Position numbers and translations under genes: made by a program. Source: JALZAH01 sp051000755 (GTDB lineage Bacteria; Actinomycetota; Acidimicrobiia; Acidimicrobiales; Palsa-688). From it: a stretch of 8,486 nt of DNA. Location of the stretch: assembly GCA_051000755.1 (NCBI GenBank), contig JBPCNZ010000070.1, forward strand, positions 1-8,486, written 5' to 3'. Shown in pieces: positions 5,781 through 8,486 of the stretch (positions within the stretch are counted from its first letter, which is position 1; each line of letters opens with the position of its first letter). A model generated the notes under the pieces. It had not been told where the DNA came from. It was given only the letters and a program-made list of their open reading frames with translations, and did not search any database.

Positions 5781-6505
5781 TCGCCTCGACGGTCGTCATG
5801 GCCCCGGCCAAGCTGACCCTCAGTTTGAGGATCACCGGCGTGCGTCCCGACGGCTACCACCTCCTCGATTCCGAGATGATCACCCTCGATCTGGCCGACA
5901 CCCTGACGTTCTGGCCCGGCGACGGTCTCGAGATCGTCGCCGACGGCGGAGGGATGGCGGTACCCGAGGGGGATGACAACCTGATCCGCCGGGCCCTGGC
6001 CCTGGTCGGCCGGTCGGCCCGGGTGCGCCTCGACAAGCGGATCCCCGCCGGCGGGGGCCTGGGCGGAGGTTCCGCCGATGCCGCCGCCGTGTTGCGCTGG
6101 GCGGGGGTGGACGATCCGGCGGTGGCGGCCCGCCTGGGCGCCGACGTGGCGTTCTGTGTGGCCGGCGGCCGGGCCCGGGTGACGGGGATCGGCGAGCACA
6201 TCGAACCGTTGGATTTCGCCGCCGTCGAGGGGCGGGCGTTCACCCTGGTCACCCCGCCGTTCGGCGTCTCGACGGTGGCCGCCTACCGGGCGTGGGACGA
6301 TCTCGAGGCGCGCGCCGCCGAGGATGGGGGGAATGACCTCGAGGATGCCGCCGTGGCCGTCGAGCCCAGGCTGGCCCGGTGGCGCGATGAGCTCAGCGGG
6401 GCGACAGGGCAACGGGCCCGGCTGGCGGGCAGCGGGTCGACGTGGTTCGTGGAGGGAGCCTTCCCCGGCCCCGGCCGGGTGGTGACCCGGGCCTGGCGGC
6501 CGTAG
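5777..6505 (+). CDS. ispE: 4-diphosphocytidyl-2-C-methyl-D-erythritol kinase
   Basis: IspE is a GHMP-superfamily kinase that phosphorylates the 2-hydroxyl of CDP-methylerythritol in the MEP pathway to isoprenoid precursors. Visible motifs are APAKLTLSLRI (9-19, K12 in the substrate site), RPDGYHLLDSEM (23-34), the ATP-binding loop PAGGGLGGGSADAA (90-103), LGADVAF with the catalytic Asp (D123), and a C-terminal LAGSGSTWF glycine motif. At 242 residues it is shorter than the usual 280-300; the loss lies mainly in the C-terminal half between the VTPP segment and the last glycine motif. The usual PAKLNL reads PAKLTL. GTG at 5777 is chosen because it overlaps the rsmA stop as GTGA; ATG at 5798 is an alternative giving 235 residues that begin right at the conserved APAK. 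It is the last gene of the compact cluster. Confidence 0.93.
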   Translation: MIASTVVMAPAKLTLSLRITGVRPDGYHLLDSEMITLDLADTLTFWPGDGLEIVADGGGMAVPEGDDNLIRRALALVGRSARVRLDKRIPAGGGLGGGSADAAAVLRWAGVDDPAVAARLGADVAFCVAGGRARVTGIGEHIEPLDFAAVEGRAFTLVTPPFGVSTVAAYRAWDDLEARAAEDGGNDLEDAAVAVEPRLARWRDELSGATGQRARLAGSGSTWFVEGAFPGPGRVVTRAWRP

Positions 6506-6547
6506 CGGCAGGGCCGGGACGTGACCGTTTCGGCGGTCGGGGCGCCG

Positions 6548-6553
6548 TAGGCT
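6548..6553 (+). promoter_or_regulatory. -10 box TAGGCT after ispE
   Basis: This hexamer is identical to the one before metG and is again followed by exactly 7 nt and then a start codon (ATG 6561). The -35 is unclear. A small hairpin, GACCG (6523-6527) with CGGTC (6534-6538), lies between the ispE stop and the box and may mark the end of the ispE transcript, though it has no T-run. The box probably drives the short ORF at 6561 and the UvrA-like gene. Confidence 0.55.
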
Positions 6554-6560
6554 CAAGGTA

Positions 6561-6671
6561 ATGAGCCAGACCTATTGGCGGGAATGCAGCCAGGGACGAG
6601 GCCATGGAGGATGAGCATGCGTTCGTCTGGAGAGCGATGCTCGACACCGGAGTGCCCGCTCTGAGGGAGAC

Positions 6672-6675
<4 letters not shown>
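6561..6675 (+). pseudogene. Disrupted short coding region or leader peptide before the UvrA-like gene
   Basis: ATG 6561 opens a 17-codon frame, MSQTYWRECSQGRGHGG, ending at TGA 6612-6614, at leaderless distance from TAGGCT. In the next frame, reading on from about 6589 (ARDEAMEDEHAFVWRAMLDT), a protein-like segment runs to TGA 6673-6675, where it overlaps the UvrA-like start as ATGA. Within that frame ATG 6604 has AGGGA 7 nt upstream and could start a 23-residue peptide. Joining the two frames with a single-base shift near 6588-6600 would give one continuous polypeptide of about 37 residues whose tone (TYWRE, then EHAFVWRAML) recalls the N-terminus of some SAM-dependent methyltransferases. 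This is an impression, not a homology result. Alternatives are two genuine small peptides or a regulatory leader. I cannot decide between them from sequence. Confidence 0.4.
6613..6662 (+). promoter_or_regulatory. Two mutually exclusive hairpins in the leader of the UvrA-like gene
   Basis: Hairpin 1: GAGCAT (6613-6618) pairs with ATGCTC (6637-6642), and after a one-base bulge CGTTC (6620-6624) pairs with GAGCG (6632-6636, one G-T wobble), closing a 7-base loop. Hairpin 2: AGAGCG (6631-6636) pairs perfectly with CGCTCT (6657-6662), ending one base before the likely ribosome-binding AGGGAG (6664-6669). The two share 6631-6636, so only one can form. The base of hairpin 1 overlaps the stop codon of the 17-codon ORF. 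Such an arrangement suits ribosome-controlled switching; this is inference from pairing alone. Confidence 0.35.

Positions 6676-8486
<1,811 letters not shown>

Noticed and set aside
5447..6556. 369-codon minus-strand frame opposite rsmA and ispE
   Set aside because: It spans two well-supported genes on the other strand and is rich in Arg, Pro and Gly without motifs.

Overview
The window reads as a high-GC chromosome of an actinobacterium. The evidence is strongly GC-biased third codon positions, GTG starts, TANNNT-type -10 boxes placed so that transcripts would begin at the start codon (leaderless mRNA, common in Actinobacteria), and a conserved order of rsmI, metG, tatD, rsmA/ksgA and ispE. 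A deep-branching class such as Acidimicrobiia is possible, but the sequence alone cannot settle the lineage.

Layout. Positions 1-38 hold the last 11 codons of an unidentified gene. Positions 39-368 are non-coding and contain a G-rich repeat tract and a hairpin. On the minus strand, 369-1076 encodes an integral-membrane M50-type zinc metallopeptidase. It diverges from rsmI (plus strand, about 1140-1997; 16S rRNA C1402 2'-O-methyltransferase). A type II toxin-antitoxin pair (ribbon-helix-helix antitoxin, MazF/PemK-like toxin; 2048-2585) lies between rsmI and metG. Then come metG (methionyl-tRNA synthetase), tatD (metal-dependent DNase-type hydrolase), rsmA/ksgA (16S rRNA A1518/A1519 dimethyltransferase) and ispE (CDP-ME kinase of the MEP isoprenoid pathway), tightly packed from 2638 to 6505 and probably one operon. 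After ispE, a new promoter-like box, a disrupted short coding region and a possible folded leader precede a UvrA paralogue (6672 to the window end) that lacks the UvrB-binding domain and resembles the UvrA2/DrrC-type proteins linked to drug tolerance. That gene runs off the right edge.

The core is housekeeping: translation (MetRS, two rRNA methyltransferases) and isoprenoid synthesis. The accessory parts are the toxin-antitoxin pair inserted into the cluster and the UvrA-like locus at its end. The points most worth a second look are: (1) the toxin has no ATG, GTG or TTG start near the expected N-terminus; (2) three start codons sit exactly 7 nt after a -10-like hexamer; (3) the 6548-6675 leader shows either a frameshifted gene remnant or a leader peptide with mutually exclusive hairpins. 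I see no CRISPR array, tRNA, rRNA or complete insertion sequence.
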